Assembly (NCBI GenBank): GCA_014642895.1 | Contig: BMJD01000027.1 | Coordinates: 1 to 59,622, forward strand | From: Lentibacillus populi | Lineage (GTDB): Bacteria > Bacillota > Bacilli > Bacillales > Amphibacillaceae | DNA: 59,622 nt | Reading direction: 5' to 3' | In this document: in pieces, positions 9,020-16,788 of the stretch | Layout of the letters: the number at the start of each line of letters is the position of its first letter | Position numbering within the stretch: position 1 is the stretch's first letter | Program-made: the position numbers and the translations under genes | Notes under the pieces: model-generated | The model's input: only the letters and a program-made list of their open reading frames with translations | The model's database searches: none | Told to the model about the DNA's origin: nothing

Positions 9020-9379
9020 ATGTATACAATTATTTACATTTATCGCATCAAAAAAGTACATGAACAGACGTTTTTAGATATTACTGAAAAGGCTAGCGAA
9101 ATTTATTTGGCAAATGGTGCCTTGGAAGACACTATATATCTCGCTGATGCGTTACATGGTCAGCATGGCTGTACGGGATTAATGTCAATTATTGATGTAG
9201 CAGAAGATGAAGCCGTTTATTTAGGGCAGAGTGTATTTCGTAATAAGTCCCATTATGAGGATGTCATGAAACAGGTTAATCAGGATGAAGAAATTAGCCG
9301 GTTATATGATGAAATGACCAAGATCATTGATTTTACCAGGGTGATCTCTGCTACGTTTACAACTGGCGACAGGAAATAA
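9020..9379 (+). CDS. Small cytosolic protein, DUF1428-like
   Basis: A 119-residue protein without signal peptide or membrane segment. It has a beta-rich start (MYTIIYIYRIKK), a central VYLGQSVFRNKSHYEDVMKQ segment and a helical end. The RNKSHYEDVMKQV stretch resembles the SRAHRDAVN-type motif of DUF1428 proteins, which fold as dimeric alpha/beta barrels. A GAGGTGA site precedes the ATG. It stands alone between mreBH and the glutarate operon. No function can be given, and the family assignment is tentative. Confidence 0.55.
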   Translation: MYTIIYIYRIKKVHEQTFLDITEKASEIYLANGALEDTIYLADALHGQHGCTGLMSIIDVAEDEAVYLGQSVFRNKSHYEDVMKQVNQDEEISRLYDEMTKIIDFTRVISATFTTGDRK

Positions 9380-9595
9380 TACAGCATTTCAATATTTTTT
9401 AGAAAAAGGGATTTACAAATTATTCAGAACAAAATATAATAGGAATTAATGAATCATGTTGGAAACAATGCCATGTTCCGTTCACATGATTATAAGTTTA
9501 CGAATCGAACTATGCGATAAGAAGCCAAACCATTACAAAACATACACTGCCTAATCTGTTTACAGTACTATCCCAGTTCTGTTCCAGCAGATATA

Positions 9596-9654
9596 AAGCC
9601 AGTTCACATTGACTTGCAGCAACACGACTGTGGTCAATTTGAATTGGCTTTTTT
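9596..9654 (+). terminator. Long hairpin with U-tract before the CoA-transferase operon
   Basis: An 18-bp stem with two mismatches (9596-9613 against 9633-9650; AAGCCAGTTCACATTGAC left arm) and a 19-base loop is followed by TTTT and then CAC. It may terminate the DUF1428-like gene far upstream. Its position 108 bases before the CoA-transferase start, just ahead of the leader hairpin, also allows an attenuator role. The remaining 9380-9595 has no recognisable gene. Confidence 0.6.
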
Positions 9655-9679
9655 CACTTTAAGATTTCATAGGATAAAA

Positions 9680-9738
9680 GTATAAGAGAAACTTTAGACT
9701 CGTTAGTATGGACGAGGCGAATAACCGAGTTTTTCTAA
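9680..9738 (+). repeat. 58-bp leader hairpin repeat, copy 2
   Basis: It begins GTATAAG, has outer arms AGAGAAACT / AGTTTTTCT and an inner stem CTCGT / ACGAG. Aligned with copy 1 (99-156) it is one base longer and conserved at both ends. It stops 11 bases before the AAAGGAG site of the CoA-transferase gene. Confidence 0.6.
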
Positions 9739-9761
9739 CATTTCAAGAAAGGAGTGGTGAC

Positions 9762-10919
9762 ATGACGGGAGCACTGGAAAATGTGAAAGTGCTTGATCTA
9801 TCCCGTGTTTTAGCTGGCCCCTATTGTACGATGATCCTTGGCGATATGGGGGCCGAGGTTATTAAGGTCGAAGCACCAGGCGGAAGTGATGAAACGAGAG
9901 GCTGGGGTCCCCCGTTTCAAAATGGTGTAAGTGCCTATTATTTATGTGCCAACCGCAACAAAAAGAGTATCACCGTCGACCTGAAATCCACTGAAGGTAT
10001 TGAGGCTATTAAAAAGCTGGTTTCTGAAAGCGATGTCATCATTAATAACTTTAAATCCGGTACAATGGAGCGATTTGGGCTTGACTATGATACGCTCACC
10101 ACAATCAATCCGGGGATTGTATACTGCTCTATTACTGGCTTTGGTGAAACAGGTCCTTATCAGCACATGCCAGGATATGACTTTATCATTCAGGCGATGA
10201 GTGGGTTTATGAGTATTACTGGCAGTGAGGATTCAGGTCCGCAAAAGGTTGGTATTGCCATTACTGATATTTTGACAGGGTTATACGCCTGTATCGGCAT
10301 CCAAGGTGCATTACTCGAACGCACCCAGTCTGGCAAAGGGCAGAAGCTTGATATTTCCCTTTATGATTCTGCAGTCAGCTCCCTTGTCAATATCGGCAGC
10401 AACTATTTGATGTCAGGTGAAATTCCGCAAGTACTTGGCAATCATCATGCTAACATTGTCCCCTATCAGACCTTCAAAACTGCAGATGGGGAAATGGTCA
10501 TTGCGGTAGGGAACGACAATCAATTTAAGGCACTATGTGGTATTCTGGAAAAACCGGAAATCGCCAGTGAAGAACGTTTTCAGACGAATCCGAGCCGGGT
10601 TGAGCACCGGGATGAATTAGTACCTTTGCTGCAGAAAGTGTTTTCGACAAAATCCACTTTGTACTGGCAGGAGCAATGCCGGCAGCATAACATTCCGTGC
10701 GGGCCGATTCAAAACCTGGAAGAAGTCGCGAATGACCCACAATTAAAGGCACGGAAGATGTTTATTGAATATGAGCATCCAACAGCTGGGGAGATAAAAA
10801 TGATCGGCAGTCCGTTGAAATTTTCCCGGACGCCTGTCACGGTGAAACATCATCCGCCTGATGCTGGTGAACATACAAATGAAATTTTAACAAAGCTTGG
10901 ATTGACTAAGACAAATTAA
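9762..10919 (+). CDS. Family III (CaiB/BaiF) CoA-transferase, probable glutarate CoA-transferase
   Basis: A 385-residue family III CoA-transferase. It begins LENVKVLDLSRVLAGPYC and GDMGAEVIKVEAP, has the NKKSITVDLK segment, and carries the likely catalytic aspartate Asp140 in MPGYDFIIQAMSG, followed by the small-domain IQGALLER and HIPCGPI segments. Members move CoA between acyl-CoA and a carboxylic acid; human SUGCT uses succinyl-CoA and glutarate. The next gene is a glutaryl-CoA dehydrogenase-like enzyme only 16 bases away and the third is a semialdehyde dehydrogenase, so glutarate is the best substrate guess. I start it at the ATG at 9762, after AAAGGAG; the frame is open from 9708 but that part lies in the leader repeat. 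Confidence 0.85.
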   Translation: MTGALENVKVLDLSRVLAGPYCTMILGDMGAEVIKVEAPGGSDETRGWGPPFQNGVSAYYLCANRNKKSITVDLKSTEGIEAIKKLVSESDVIINNFKSGTMERFGLDYDTLTTINPGIVYCSITGFGETGPYQHMPGYDFIIQAMSGFMSITGSEDSGPQKVGIAITDILTGLYACIGIQGALLERTQSGKGQKLDISLYDSAVSSLVNIGSNYLMSGEIPQVLGNHHANIVPYQTFKTADGEMVIAVGNDNQFKALCGILEKPEIASEERFQTNPSRVEHRDELVPLLQKVFSTKSTLYWQEQCRQHNIPCGPIQNLEEVANDPQLKARKMFIEYEHPTAGEIKMIGSPLKFSRTPVTVKHHPPDAGEHTNEILTKLGLTKTN

Positions 10920-10935
10920 TTTAGGAGATGATCAG

Positions 10936-12138
10936 ATGAACTTTGAACTTTCAGAAGAACAACAAATGCTACGGGATACAGTACGAAATTTTGTCGACAA
11001 AGAAATTATGCCGTACGCTTCAGACTGGGATCGGGAAGGAAAATTTGATACTAAGATTATGACCCGATTAGCCGACCTTGGCCTGATGGGTGTTTGTATC
11101 CCCGAAGAATACGGCGGCAGCGGGATGGACTATAATTCGCTGGCAATTGTTTGTGAGGAACTCGAACGCGGGGATACCGCATTCCGGACCGCAGTTTCTG
11201 TCCACACCGGATTGAATAGTATGACCCTGCTGCAATGGGGAACCGAAGAGCAGAAGCAAAAATATTTAGTCCCGCAAGCAAAAGGCGAAAAGGTTGGTGC
11301 ATTTGGCCTGACTGAACCTGGTGCGGGATCGGACGTTGCCTCCATTCAGTCAACTGCGGTAAAGGATGGCGATCATTATGTTTTAAACGGACAAAAGACA
11401 TGGATTTCACTATGTGACACCGCCGATCACTTTCTCGTTTTCGCCTATACCGATAAAGCGAAGAAACATCATGGCATTTCCGCCTTTATCGTTGAGCGGA
11501 CGTGGGAAGGGTTTTCGTCAAAAGCAATCAAAGGAAAACACGGCATTCGTTCCGGTAATACCGGTGAATTATTCTTTGATAATGTTCGCGTTCCAGCAGA
11601 AAACCTGCTTGGCGAAGAAGGAGAAGGATTTAAAATTGCGATGGCCTCATTAGATAATGGACGGTTTACCGTTGCCGCCGGTGCATGCGGGCAAATCATG
11701 GCATGCCTTGAAGCAAGTGTAAACTATTGCCACGAACGGGAAACATTCGGCAAAGAAATCGGCCGCCACCAGCTCGTTCAGCAAATGATTGCCAAGATGG
11801 AAGCGGGCTTGCAAATGAGCCGTTTACTCGTGTTCCGTGCCGGCGAATTAAAAAATCAAGGGAAACGCAATACGAGAGAAACGTCACTAGCAAAATGGCA
11901 AGCCTGTGATTTTGCCAATCAAGCGGCTGATGATGCCGTTCAAATCCACGGTGCCTATGGCTACTCCGATGAGTATCCAGTAGAACGCTATTTACGTAAC
12001 TCGAAGGCACCTGTTATATATGAAGGGACCCGTGAAATCCACACTATCATGCAAGCCGAATATGTACTCGGCTATCGCAAAGACAAACCGCTAAATAAAA
12101 TGCTGCCAGCCTGGGAAAAGGAATTAGTTTCTAAATAA
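10936..12138 (+). CDS. Acyl-CoA dehydrogenase, probable glutaryl-CoA dehydrogenase
   Basis: A 400-residue flavoprotein of the acyl-CoA dehydrogenase family: helical N-domain (1-118), beta domain with FGLTEPGAGSD (123-133) and TWIS (155-158), and C-domain with the FAD-dimer motif RETFGKEIGRHQ and the catalytic-base motif YEGT (Glu363). Arg84 and Ser88 in AFRTAVSVHT align with human glutaryl-CoA dehydrogenase Arg94 and Ser98, which hold the free carboxylate of the glutaryl group. That points to dehydrogenation and decarboxylation of glutaryl-CoA to crotonyl-CoA, feeding the crotonase route. It lies between the CoA-transferase and the semialdehyde dehydrogenase, with GGAGATG before its ATG. A general short-chain acyl-CoA dehydrogenase is the alternative. 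Confidence 0.82.
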   Translation: MNFELSEEQQMLRDTVRNFVDKEIMPYASDWDREGKFDTKIMTRLADLGLMGVCIPEEYGGSGMDYNSLAIVCEELERGDTAFRTAVSVHTGLNSMTLLQWGTEEQKQKYLVPQAKGEKVGAFGLTEPGAGSDVASIQSTAVKDGDHYVLNGQKTWISLCDTADHFLVFAYTDKAKKHHGISAFIVERTWEGFSSKAIKGKHGIRSGNTGELFFDNVRVPAENLLGEEGEGFKIAMASLDNGRFTVAAGACGQIMACLEASVNYCHERETFGKEIGRHQLVQQMIAKMEAGLQMSRLLVFRAGELKNQGKRNTRETSLAKWQACDFANQAADDAVQIHGAYGYSDEYPVERYLRNSKAPVIYEGTREIHTIMQAEYVLGYRKDKPLNKMLPAWEKELVSK

Positions 12139-12147
12139 TTTTGTCAC

Positions 12148-12200
12148 GGTCGCATCTCACCTGTAGATGTTTCATATATTGTAGGTGGCCAGATGTGACC
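12148..12200 (+). other. Intercistronic stem-loop
   Basis: GGTCGCATCTCACCT (12148-12162) pairs with AGGTGGCCAGATGTGACC (12183-12200) with one mismatch and a three-base bulge. There is no U-tract, and it lies between the dehydrogenase stop and the AAAGGAGG of the next gene. It may be an mRNA-stability or processing element within the operon. Confidence 0.45.
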
Positions 12201-12225
12201 TATTCGCTAAAGGAGGAAATTTTTG

Positions 12226-13668
12226 ATGATCGATACAATGATTAACAGTATTTTTATTGATGGCAAATGGCAGCGTGCAGAATCGGATAAAACGACGACC
12301 GTCTACAACCCTGCAACACTTGAACCAATTGCCGAAGTGGCTTACGGTGGTGAAGTGGAAACGAAAAAGGCGATCACGGCCGCAGCCAATGCATTTACCA
12401 CGTGGAGTGAGATGACGGGGCGTGAACGTTCGCACATTTTATATAAAGCATATCAGCTTATGTTGGAAGAAACCGACCGTCTGGCAAAAATTTTAACAAC
12501 CGAACAAGGAAAACCGTTGAAAGAAGCAACAGGCGAGGTCAAAGGTGCGGCCAATTTTCTGCTTTGGTATGCGGAAGAAGCAAGCCGCAGTTACGGTGAG
12601 TGGATTCCATCGTCCATTAAATCCAAGCGAATGCTCGTTATACCGCAACCAGTCGGGGTCGTCGGTGCCATTACACCATGGAATTTCCCATCCTCGATGA
12701 TTACCCGGAAAATTGCACCAGCGCTCGCCGCCGGCTGTACCGTTGTGCTAAAACCAGCACCGGAAACACCATTATCCGCCATTGAAATCGTTAAAATTCT
12801 TGAACGTGCTGGAATGCCCAATGGCGTCGTTAATTTAGTTACCGGGGACGCGGAAGCAATTGGCAATACGCTGCTTACAAGTAAGGACGTCCGTTTAATT
12901 ACATTTACCGGTTCAACGGCTGTTGGAAAATACTTAATGCGGGAAAGTGCCGAGCATGTAAAAAAACTAGCACTGGAGCTTGGTGGGCATGCACCGATTA
13001 TCGTGTTTGACGATGCTGATTTAGAAAAAGCTGCTAGCATGTCACTAGCAAGCAAATTCCGAAATAATGGTCAAACATGTATCTGTGCCAACCGGTTATA
13101 TGTACATGAATCGGTAAAAGAAAAATTCACGCAAGCTTTAACCGAAAAAGTAAAACAACTGAAAATCGGTAATGGACTGGAAGACGGAACCGATCTCGGT
13201 CCGCTTATCAATGAGCAAGCCTCTATTAAAGTTCAGACACATCTTGATGATGCAGTGAAAAAAGGTGCACAAATTGTCTGCGGCGGTACGAAATGGAATG
13301 GCAATATGGACGGCTATTTTTACGAGCCAACCATTCTCTCCAACATTACCGAAGACATGCAAGTAATGAATGAGGAAACATTTGGTCCAATTATCCCGAT
13401 CCAGGCCTTTTCCGATGAACAAGCCGTCATCGAAAAGGCAAACGATACGGATTATGGCCTGGCCGCGTATATTTTCACGGAGAAAACGAGCCGCGCTATC
13501 CGCGTTTCCGAAAAACTGGACTACGGCATTGTTGGTGTAAACGATGTTTTCCCTGCAGTTGCCGAGGCACCATTTGGCGGTATAAAGCAGTCCGGAATTG
13601 GTAAAGAGGGCGGTCATTATGGAATGGATGAATTTTTGGAGAGGAAGTTTGTTTCGATGGGGATATAA
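12226..13668 (+). CDS. NAD(P)-dependent semialdehyde dehydrogenase, probable glutarate semialdehyde dehydrogenase
   Basis: A 480-residue ALDH-superfamily enzyme of the succinate/glutarate-semialdehyde group. Counted from the TTG one codon before the ATG, it has PWNFP (152-156), the catalytic Glu252 in LELGGHAP and Cys286 in NNGQTCICANR, and the C-terminal EAPFGGIKQSGIGKEG. The NGQTCxCxNR loop is typical of GabD-like enzymes acting on four- and five-carbon semialdehydes. In this operon it would oxidise 5-oxopentanoate to glutarate, the substrate of the CoA-transferase two genes upstream. I start at the ATG at 12226, nine bases after AGGAGG; a TTG directly before it would add one residue. Succinate semialdehyde is a possible extra substrate. 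Confidence 0.85.
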   Translation: MIDTMINSIFIDGKWQRAESDKTTTVYNPATLEPIAEVAYGGEVETKKAITAAANAFTTWSEMTGRERSHILYKAYQLMLEETDRLAKILTTEQGKPLKEATGEVKGAANFLLWYAEEASRSYGEWIPSSIKSKRMLVIPQPVGVVGAITPWNFPSSMITRKIAPALAAGCTVVLKPAPETPLSAIEIVKILERAGMPNGVVNLVTGDAEAIGNTLLTSKDVRLITFTGSTAVGKYLMRESAEHVKKLALELGGHAPIIVFDDADLEKAASMSLASKFRNNGQTCICANRLYVHESVKEKFTQALTEKVKQLKIGNGLEDGTDLGPLINEQASIKVQTHLDDAVKKGAQIVCGGTKWNGNMDGYFYEPTILSNITEDMQVMNEETFGPIIPIQAFSDEQAVIEKANDTDYGLAAYIFTEKTSRAIRVSEKLDYGIVGVNDVFPAVAEAPFGGIKQSGIGKEGGHYGMDEFLERKFVSMGI

Positions 13669-13701
13669 GTGAAAAGTTTTTTAGTTCGCAGTCAACTATC
13701 C

Positions 13702-13724
13702 ACCCCGGCAAGATTAATGTCGGG
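13702..13724 (+). terminator. Hairpin after the glutarate operon
   Basis: CCCCG pairs with CGGGG across a 13-base loop about 34 bases after the stop codon, followed by AACGCTTTCTT. It lacks a clean U-tract, so it is only a candidate terminator. Confidence 0.35.
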
Positions 13725-13856
13725 GAACGCTTTCTTATATCAGGAAACCAAATTTGTTGAAGCAAATATTTCCCGGATTAAGACACTCTAGTAACAGTAG
13801 CTTTAAAATATAGTTTGATCAAAATCACCTCCCAAGCCCATATTTTACGATAAATA

Positions 13857-13885
13857 AAAAGAATCCGTTTGGAAAGGATTCTTTT
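13857..13885 (+). terminator. Bidirectional intrinsic terminator
   Basis: A perfect 10-bp stem, AAAAGAATCC / GGATTCTTTT, with a nine-base loop and A/T flanks on both sides. It can end the plus-strand operon at 13668 and, read on the minus strand, transcripts from the cupin gene. Confidence 0.7.
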
Positions 13886-14048
13886 CTTGTGAATTAGTAT
13901 ACATTTTTTAATCAAATTACTATTAAAATATATACTCTGATACTAAATAGAAGCATATTCCGATATTCTGTTGTAAATGTCCTTAAAACAGGCGCATTTA
14001 ACATTTATCTTTCTGAGGTATTGTGGCTTGTTTTTTCATTTCCATTAC

Positions 14049-14600
14049 TTATCCTTCTTCCGCAGCCATTGCCTCTGCTTTAGTCCTATGAACAGTGCCA
14101 AATGGATGGTTTGGTGGGGCATATATCGAGTATAGTTTTAAAGGAACATTTCCGGTATTTGTGACATTGTGCCACATTCCCGCAGGTATTATGATGGCAG
14201 AGTCATCAAAAATTCTCCTTTGAAAACTTAAATTTTCTCTACCTTTGCCCATTTGGACAATTCCCTGACCTTGTTCAACCCTTAAGAATTGATCAACGTT
14301 AGGGTGCATCTCCAAACCAATATCATCGCCAACATGGAGACTCATTAATGTAACTTGCAAATGATTACCTGTCCATATTGCTGTACGATACGTATTGTTT
14401 TGCTTGGTGGCTTCATTGATATTTATAACAAATGGGTTTGCTCCATAATCTTTTAACATAATCCTATTATCCCCATAAGATGACCGATACGAACCAAATG
14501 TCTCATTAGGATCAGCCCAATAACCTGTAAGATTTCTGTAAGTATGCATTGGTACATTCATATAATAAGGATATTGATACGTATAGGGCACACAGTACAT
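14049..14600 (-). CDS. Cupin-domain protein with Tyr-rich N-terminus
   Basis: A 183-residue protein. The first 25 residues are rich in Tyr and Pro (YCVPYTYQYPYYMN), as in some spore-surface proteins. A single cupin barrel follows with a first motif containing LEMHPNVDQFLRVEQGQG and a second motif containing IIIPAGMWHNVTN, which supplies the usual metal-ligand His and Glu/Gln positions. The C-terminus has LYSIYAPPNHPFGTVHRTK. I start at the ATG at 14600 because AAGGGG is nine bases upstream; a GTG at 14618 is in frame but lacks a ribosome site. Function is unknown; metal-dependent sugar or small-molecule binding is possible. It is monocistronic. Confidence 0.75.
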   Translation of the reverse strand: MYCVPYTYQYPYYMNVPMHTYRNLTGYWADPNETFGSYRSSYGDNRIMLKDYGANPFVININEATKQNNTYRTAIWTGNHLQVTLMSLHVGDDIGLEMHPNVDQFLRVEQGQGIVQMGKGRENLSFQRRIFDDSAIIIPAGMWHNVTNTGNVPLKLYSIYAPPNHPFGTVHRTKAEAMAAEEG

Positions 14601-14845
14601 TTTCCCCAACCCCTTCACATAAATTGTTATTCACAAATTATCCTATGTATTGTAGGAGAGGTGTGTGTACTTCACCTAAGGTAACTTTAATGAAACAACT
14701 TCATCTTTATCGATTCTAACCCCCCTTTATAATACAGTGTGTTACCATTTTTTTAGTACATCGTATTATAATAATGAAAATAAAGGTGGATAGACAATAG
14801 CAAATGAAATTGCATATAGTCTCATTCCACAGAATTGTCTAATTA

Positions 14846-15245
14846 TCAAAATGAACGCGATTCATATAGGAAATTGCGTCCTTATTTAGTACAGTATATA
14901 AAAGTCTTACTTCGTTAATGGAACGTTTAATATCATCACCAACTAAAATAATGGAGTTTTGGCGATCCTCAACTGGAGCAAAAATCATCACATATTCGTT
15001 ATCCTTACCCTTGACTTCACCCTTACTAAAAATCAGATAACTTTTTCACCAGCTGATTCCAAAAACACACCGGATTTACCTTCATCAATAATATAGCCGT
15101 ATTCTTTATCAATTTTCCGGGCGTTAAGGAATTGATGTTCCAGTTTGCTCATTACTCTATACTTGTTTCCATCGTTATCCGCCTGAAGTTTAATATCGGA
15201 GCCAAAGCAATTCTACTGCAGCTGGGGTACTAAGACGAAGACATA
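14846..15245 (-). pseudogene. Decayed gene with at least two frameshifts, unknown family
   Basis: On the minus strand three consecutive frames give protein-like segments: STPAAVELL, then GSDIKLQADNDGNKYRVMSK through FLESAGEKV, then FSKGEVKGKDNEYVMIFAP through IKRSINEVRLLYTVLNK. They join if one base is added or removed near 15195 and again near 15045. No single open frame covers the region and I see no start codon with a ribosome site. The charged, beta-rich sequence is not one I recognise. Bounds are approximate. It fills most of the 700-bp gap between the cupin and retropepsin genes. Confidence 0.5.
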
Positions 15246-15301
15246 AAATGTGGCTTATATACTATAACAACAAAAGAGAACCATTGTATTTAAAGTTCCC
15301 T

Positions 15302-15682
15302 TTAACTGTTCCTCTCCATTTCAAGTTGCATTAAGTCTATTGTAAATCCTGCTTGCATTAACAAATCTAATCCAAGTAATCCGTTAATGTCCTCATATCC
15401 AAAGTCATTGAAATCTACCTCTACATTTTCAACTACAAAATCACTAATTTGAATTTGGTCTATTTGTTTTCTAAATGCATGTTCTTTTCCACCAACTCCA
15501 AAATAGGTGACAATTCGATCGTGCAAATCAACATGTAGTCCAATATCTTCCACAATATCTTGGGAAATAAGTGTTCTAGCTGCTCCTGTATCTACTACCA
15601 TATTTTGTATCACTTTACTTTTGCCATTAAATATTAATGTAATATCAACCAAAAGTAATCCATATCTATGCTTGATTTTCAT
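15302..15682 (-). CDS. Retropepsin-like aspartic protease domain protein
   Basis: A 126-residue single-domain protein with the retropepsin signature: the catalytic-type triad MVVDTGAARTLIS (Asp at about residue 31), a flap-like central part, and the hydrophobic-hydrophobic-Gly motif GLLGLDLLMQAG near residue 105. As in retroviral proteases it would need to dimerise to build an active site. It has no signal peptide, so it is cytosolic. Its start overlaps the end of the upstream small gene by 17 bases, indicating coupled translation. Target and role are unknown. Confidence 0.8.
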   Translation of the reverse strand: MKIKHRYGLLLVDITLIFNGKSKVIQNMVVDTGAARTLISQDIVEDIGLHVDLHDRIVTYFGVGGKEHAFRKQIDQIQISDFVVENVEVDFNDFGYEDINGLLGLDLLMQAGFTIDLMQLEMERNS

Positions 15683-15926
15683 GATAGCGGAATCTCCTTA
15701 ATCCTACATCTTGGCGGACTTCAAGCACAATGTTTTCATGAGCAGTATGATAAACCAACTCGTCACCTATTGAGTTTAATAATTCCGTTGTTGCACTTTT
15801 CTCGGACACGGGCTTAATAACCGCTATATCTTCAATGAATTCTTGACTATTTTCAATATGAGACGATAATACTTTTAATTTAACAAATTGATTAGGGTAT
15901 AATTCTCTGACCTCTGACCATTTCAT
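15666..15926 (-). CDS. Small partner protein of the retropepsin-like protease
   Basis: An 86-residue soluble protein starting MKWSEVRELYPNQFVKLKVL, with two predicted beta-rich halves and the C-terminal VLEVRQDVGLRRFRYHENQA. I start it at the internal ATG at 15926 preceded by GGTGA; an upstream ATG at 15956 would add ten residues and sits inside a TATAAT-like promoter stretch. Its 3' end overlaps the protease gene. I do not recognise a named family; overlap with the protease suggests a dedicated substrate, inhibitor or chaperone, which is inference only. Confidence 0.65.
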   Translation of the reverse strand: MKWSEVRELYPNQFVKLKVLSSHIENSQEFIEDIAVIKPVSEKSATTELLNSIGDELVYHTAHENIVLEVRQDVGLRRFRYHENQA

Positions 15927-16174
15927 GATTTTCACCGTCCCTTCGTTTGGTACCATTATTATAACACCCTTCTATATATCTTTTCATTGTATATAATTGC
16001 CCTACGATATTACCCTGGCTCTTCTATATACCATATGTATTTATTATTTATAGCAGCTTCCTTTTAACCGTTCACAAAGTTGAGCCAAGTTGGGATTATA
16101 AAAATGGAAGTGTGATTCTGGAATAAGGGAGATAGTCAATTAGTTCACTAATCAGGGCCCCTCATATGGTGGAT

Positions 16175-16395
16175 TTAAATAGTGCTCCGCAAAATCCTCT
16201 TTATAGGGGGAGTTTGACTTAAGAATTCTTTCAGCAGATGATACCGCTTACCATCTATTTCATATACTGACTCTCCATTATGAATAATTTCCTTCATAAT
16301 TTTGGCTGCATACCCTCTAACCTTTTCAAGCAAATACCTCCGTTCGATTATTACTTTATTTAATTTTACAGCATTTGCAATAACAAAAAAGATTT
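16175..16395 (-). pseudogene. Short coding remnant without a start codon
   Basis: On the minus strand a frame ending at the TAA at 16175-16177 reads NAVKLNKVIIERRYLLEKV, then RGYAAKIMKEIIHNGESVYE and IDGKRYHLLKEFLSQTPPIK. It looks like a genuine protein end but has no usable start, so it is either the remains of a longer gene or a small gene with a rare start. A CGGAGG inside it precedes a TTG in another frame. The family is not recognised. Confidence 0.4.
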
Positions 16396-16443
16396 TTTGT
16401 TTCTACAAAACAAGTATTCATTTACAAAAAATCTCTTTGTAAT

Positions 16444-16767
16444 TCACCTGGCCCCTGCACCCCTCTGATACTGCTCATACTGCTTATACAAATCCTTCAG
16501 TGCCGATTCCAGTGCATTTCCTGCTTTCCCCAAATAATGATCCTTCACTTCCTGCACCGGTTTTTCAATCCCATCCTGCAAACTATAGCCCCGCAGCAGC
16601 TGCTGTACATACTCTCTGCCGTGCAAGGTGGCAAGTGTGCAACCGGCGGTAACGATAACCCCGTACTTTTTATCAATTTCAGCTGTAATCGTTAACGTAT
16701 CGTAAATACTTTTCGCTGCCATCCCCGATGGAAGTCTGGCATGCCCTGCAATAAAAACCGTATTCAT
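16444..16767 (-). CDS. DUF3870 domain protein
   Basis: A 107-residue protein of the DUF3870 type: MNTVFIAGHARLPSGMAAKSIYDTL start, a KYGVIVTAGCTLAT core with a conserved Cys, and a helical C-terminus (residues 60-100) ending in YEQYQRGAGAR. GGGAGG lies 11 bases before the ATG. It follows the IclR gene by 21 bases and is probably co-transcribed. The family has no assigned function; its place in this cluster suggests a role tied to the amino-acid catabolic genes or their control. Confidence 0.75.
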   Translation of the reverse strand: MNTVFIAGHARLPSGMAAKSIYDTLTITAEIDKKYGVIVTAGCTLATLHGREYVQQLLRGYSLQDGIEKPVQEVKDHYLGKAGNALESALKDLYKQYEQYQRGAGAR

Positions 16768-16788
16768 TCTCTGTCAATCCTCCCCGAA

